From Gammaproteobacteria bacterium (lineage in GTDB: Bacteria > Pseudomonadota > Gammaproteobacteria > Steroidobacterales > Woeseiaceae): a stretch of DNA of 6,808 bases. The stretch covers positions 1 through 6,808 of the forward strand of contig JAOUNK010000181.1 in the NCBI GenBank assembly GCA_029881015.1. The letters run 5' to 3'. The notes under the pieces were generated by a model. That model ran no database searches. It was not told the DNA's origin and saw nothing but the letters and a program-made list of their open reading frames with translations. Both the position numbers and the translations under genes were made by a program. This document shows positions 5,840 to 6,808 of the stretch, one piece after another (within the stretch, counting starts at the first letter, position 1; each line of letters opens with the position of its first letter).

Positions 5840-6808
5840 ATGAGAAAAGACGGACTGAGCCAGAAAGCCTACGTTCCTGTTGAAGAGGGCGACGCCTACG
5901 ATCCGTTTGTCCCCTCGAGCGAATCGCCCGCCGAGTTCACACTCAAGGCAGTCGGGTTGGGCATCCTGTTCGGTATTGTCTTCGGCGCCGCCAATGCCTA
6001 CCTGGGGCTTCGCGCCGGCCTGACGATCAGTACGTCTATACCGGTCGCCGTCATGACCGTTGCAGTATTCCGGGCCCTGGCGAGCGTCGGCGTTCGCGGC
6101 ACGATTCTCGAGGCCAATATTGCGCAGACGACAGGCTCGGCATCCAGTTCCCTGGCCAGCGGCGTCATCTTCACGCTGCCCGCGCTGTTCATGTGGGGAA
6201 TGCCGCCCGAACTGCTGCAGATGACGCTGCTCGCCATGTCCGGCGGTCTGCTCGGCATTCTGTTCATGATTCCATTGCGCCGTTTTCTCATTGAGCGCGA
6301 GCACGGCAAGCTCCCATACCCCGAGGGTACGGCATGCGCCGAGGTCCTGGTGGCCAACGAGGTCGGCGGCGGTCGCGCCCGGTTCGTCTTCTACGGGCTT
6401 GCGGGCGGCGCGTTCTTCAAGTTCCTGACGTCCTGGATCAACGTGATTCCGGGTGCGGTTCACGCCAAGATCCCTTTCTTGAGAAAGGGCGAACTGGGCA
6501 TGGACCTGTCGGCCGCGTTGTTCGGTGTGGGCTATATACTCGGACCGCGCATAGCGGCCGTGATGGTCGGGGGCGGTCTGCTTTCCTGGCTTATTATCAT
6601 TCCGGCGATTGACTACTGGGGCGCAGACCTGGCGGCACCGTTCTACCCGGAGACGGTCAGCCTCATCCGCGACATGTCGCCTAGCCAGATCTGGACACGC
6701 TACGTGCGCTACATCGGTGCGGGTGCAGTAGCAACAGCAGGCATCATCACGTTGATACGCAGCATTCCGGTGATGGTGAGCAGCTTCAAGATCGGCTCCG
6801 CTGAACTG
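5840..6808 (+). CDS. OPT-family oligopeptide transporter, N-terminal half, open at window edge
   Basis: The first 323 residues of a bacterial member of the oligopeptide transporter (OPT) family, polytopic inner-membrane carriers that take up peptides or, in some branches, metal-siderophore complexes. After a polar N-terminus (1-33) come several hydrophobic segments, roughly 36-56, 61-80, 100-119, 127-148, 183-200, 223-240, 241-257 and 292-308. Conserved OPT blocks are NAYLGLRAGLTISTSIPVAV (52-71), ANIAQTTGSASSSLASGVIF (92-111) and KLPYPEGTACAEVL (157-170). The ATG at 5840 follows a purine-rich AAGAAGAAC; no earlier in-frame start is plausible. Family members usually run to about 650 residues, so about half is present, and the frame is open through the last base. 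Substrate is unknown. Proximity to the D-aminoacylase-like lipoprotein might hint at use of peptide-derived compounds, but the two are not in one operon. Confidence 0.92.
   Translation, partial: MRKDGLSQKAYVPVEEGDAYDPFVPSSESPAEFTLKAVGLGILFGIVFGAANAYLGLRAGLTISTSIPVAVMTVAVFRALASVGVRGTILEANIAQTTGSASSSLASGVIFTLPALFMWGMPPELLQMTLLAMSGGLLGILFMIPLRRFLIEREHGKLPYPEGTACAEVLVANEVGGGRARFVFYGLAGGAFFKFLTSWINVIPGAVHAKIPFLRKGELGMDLSAALFGVGYILGPRIAAVMVGGGLLSWLIIIPAIDYWGADLAAPFYPETVSLIRDMSPSQIWTRYVRYIGAGAVATAGIITLIRSIPVMVSSFKIGSAEL

Noticed and set aside
4944..5843. Long plus-strand open frame (299 codons) opposite the SDR and Nudix start
   Set aside because: The minus strand encodes complete SDR motifs and the plus frame reads as a His/Arg/Glu-rich sequence with no fold or motif; this is a GC-rich antisense shadow.
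5747..6463. Minus-strand open frame (238 codons) opposite the OPT gene
   Set aside because: Low-complexity Glu/Arg/Ala-rich translation antisense to clear OPT transmembrane blocks.
1..6808. A defence, mobile-element or biosynthetic gene system
   Set aside because: All eight genes belong to metabolic, transport or redox families or are unassigned; there is no nuclease, helicase, transposase, integrase, synthase or repeat array, and no clear single operon.

Overview
The window is a GC-rich (by eye near 60%), gene-dense stretch of a Gram-negative chromosome. The evidence for Gram-negative is a twin-arginine-exported MsrP-type molybdoenzyme (periplasmic methionine sulfoxide repair) and a lipoprotein with a lipobox. 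Codon use and protein flavour suggest a proteobacterium, probably a gammaproteobacterium; this is an inference, not a measured placement. I see no tRNA, rRNA, CRISPR array, insertion sequence or phage gene.

Layout, left to right. (1) 1-369 (-): N-terminal part of msrP, running off the left edge. (2) 431-817 (+): small four-helix membrane protein of unknown function, divergent from msrP. (3) 927-1649 (+): DsbA-family FrnE-like thiol oxidoreductase with a CPFC motif. (4) 1646-2584 (-): soluble-epoxide-hydrolase-like alpha/beta hydrolase with a complete catalytic set; its stop codon and that of gene 3 share one CTAG. (5) 2657-4363 (+): predicted lipoprotein of the D-aminoacylase/amidohydrolase family that has lost the HxH metal motif and the bridging Cys but keeps the other metal and catalytic residues. 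(6) 4410-4970 (-): Nudix hydrolase of ADP-ribose pyrophosphatase type. (7) 4980-5750 (-): classical short-chain dehydrogenase, just upstream of the Nudix gene in one transcription unit. (8) 5840-6808 (+): N-terminal half of an OPT-family oligopeptide transporter, cut by the right edge.

The genes switch strand five times and form small units, so this looks like housekeeping and accessory metabolism rather than one large operon or a defence or mobile island. Loose themes are redox and cell-envelope maintenance (MsrP, FrnE-like, SDR), detoxification (epoxide hydrolase, Nudix) and peptide or amino-acid-derivative use (amidohydrolase lipoprotein, OPT transporter). Any functional link between these is inference. 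The observation most worth following is the amidohydrolase with the altered metal site.
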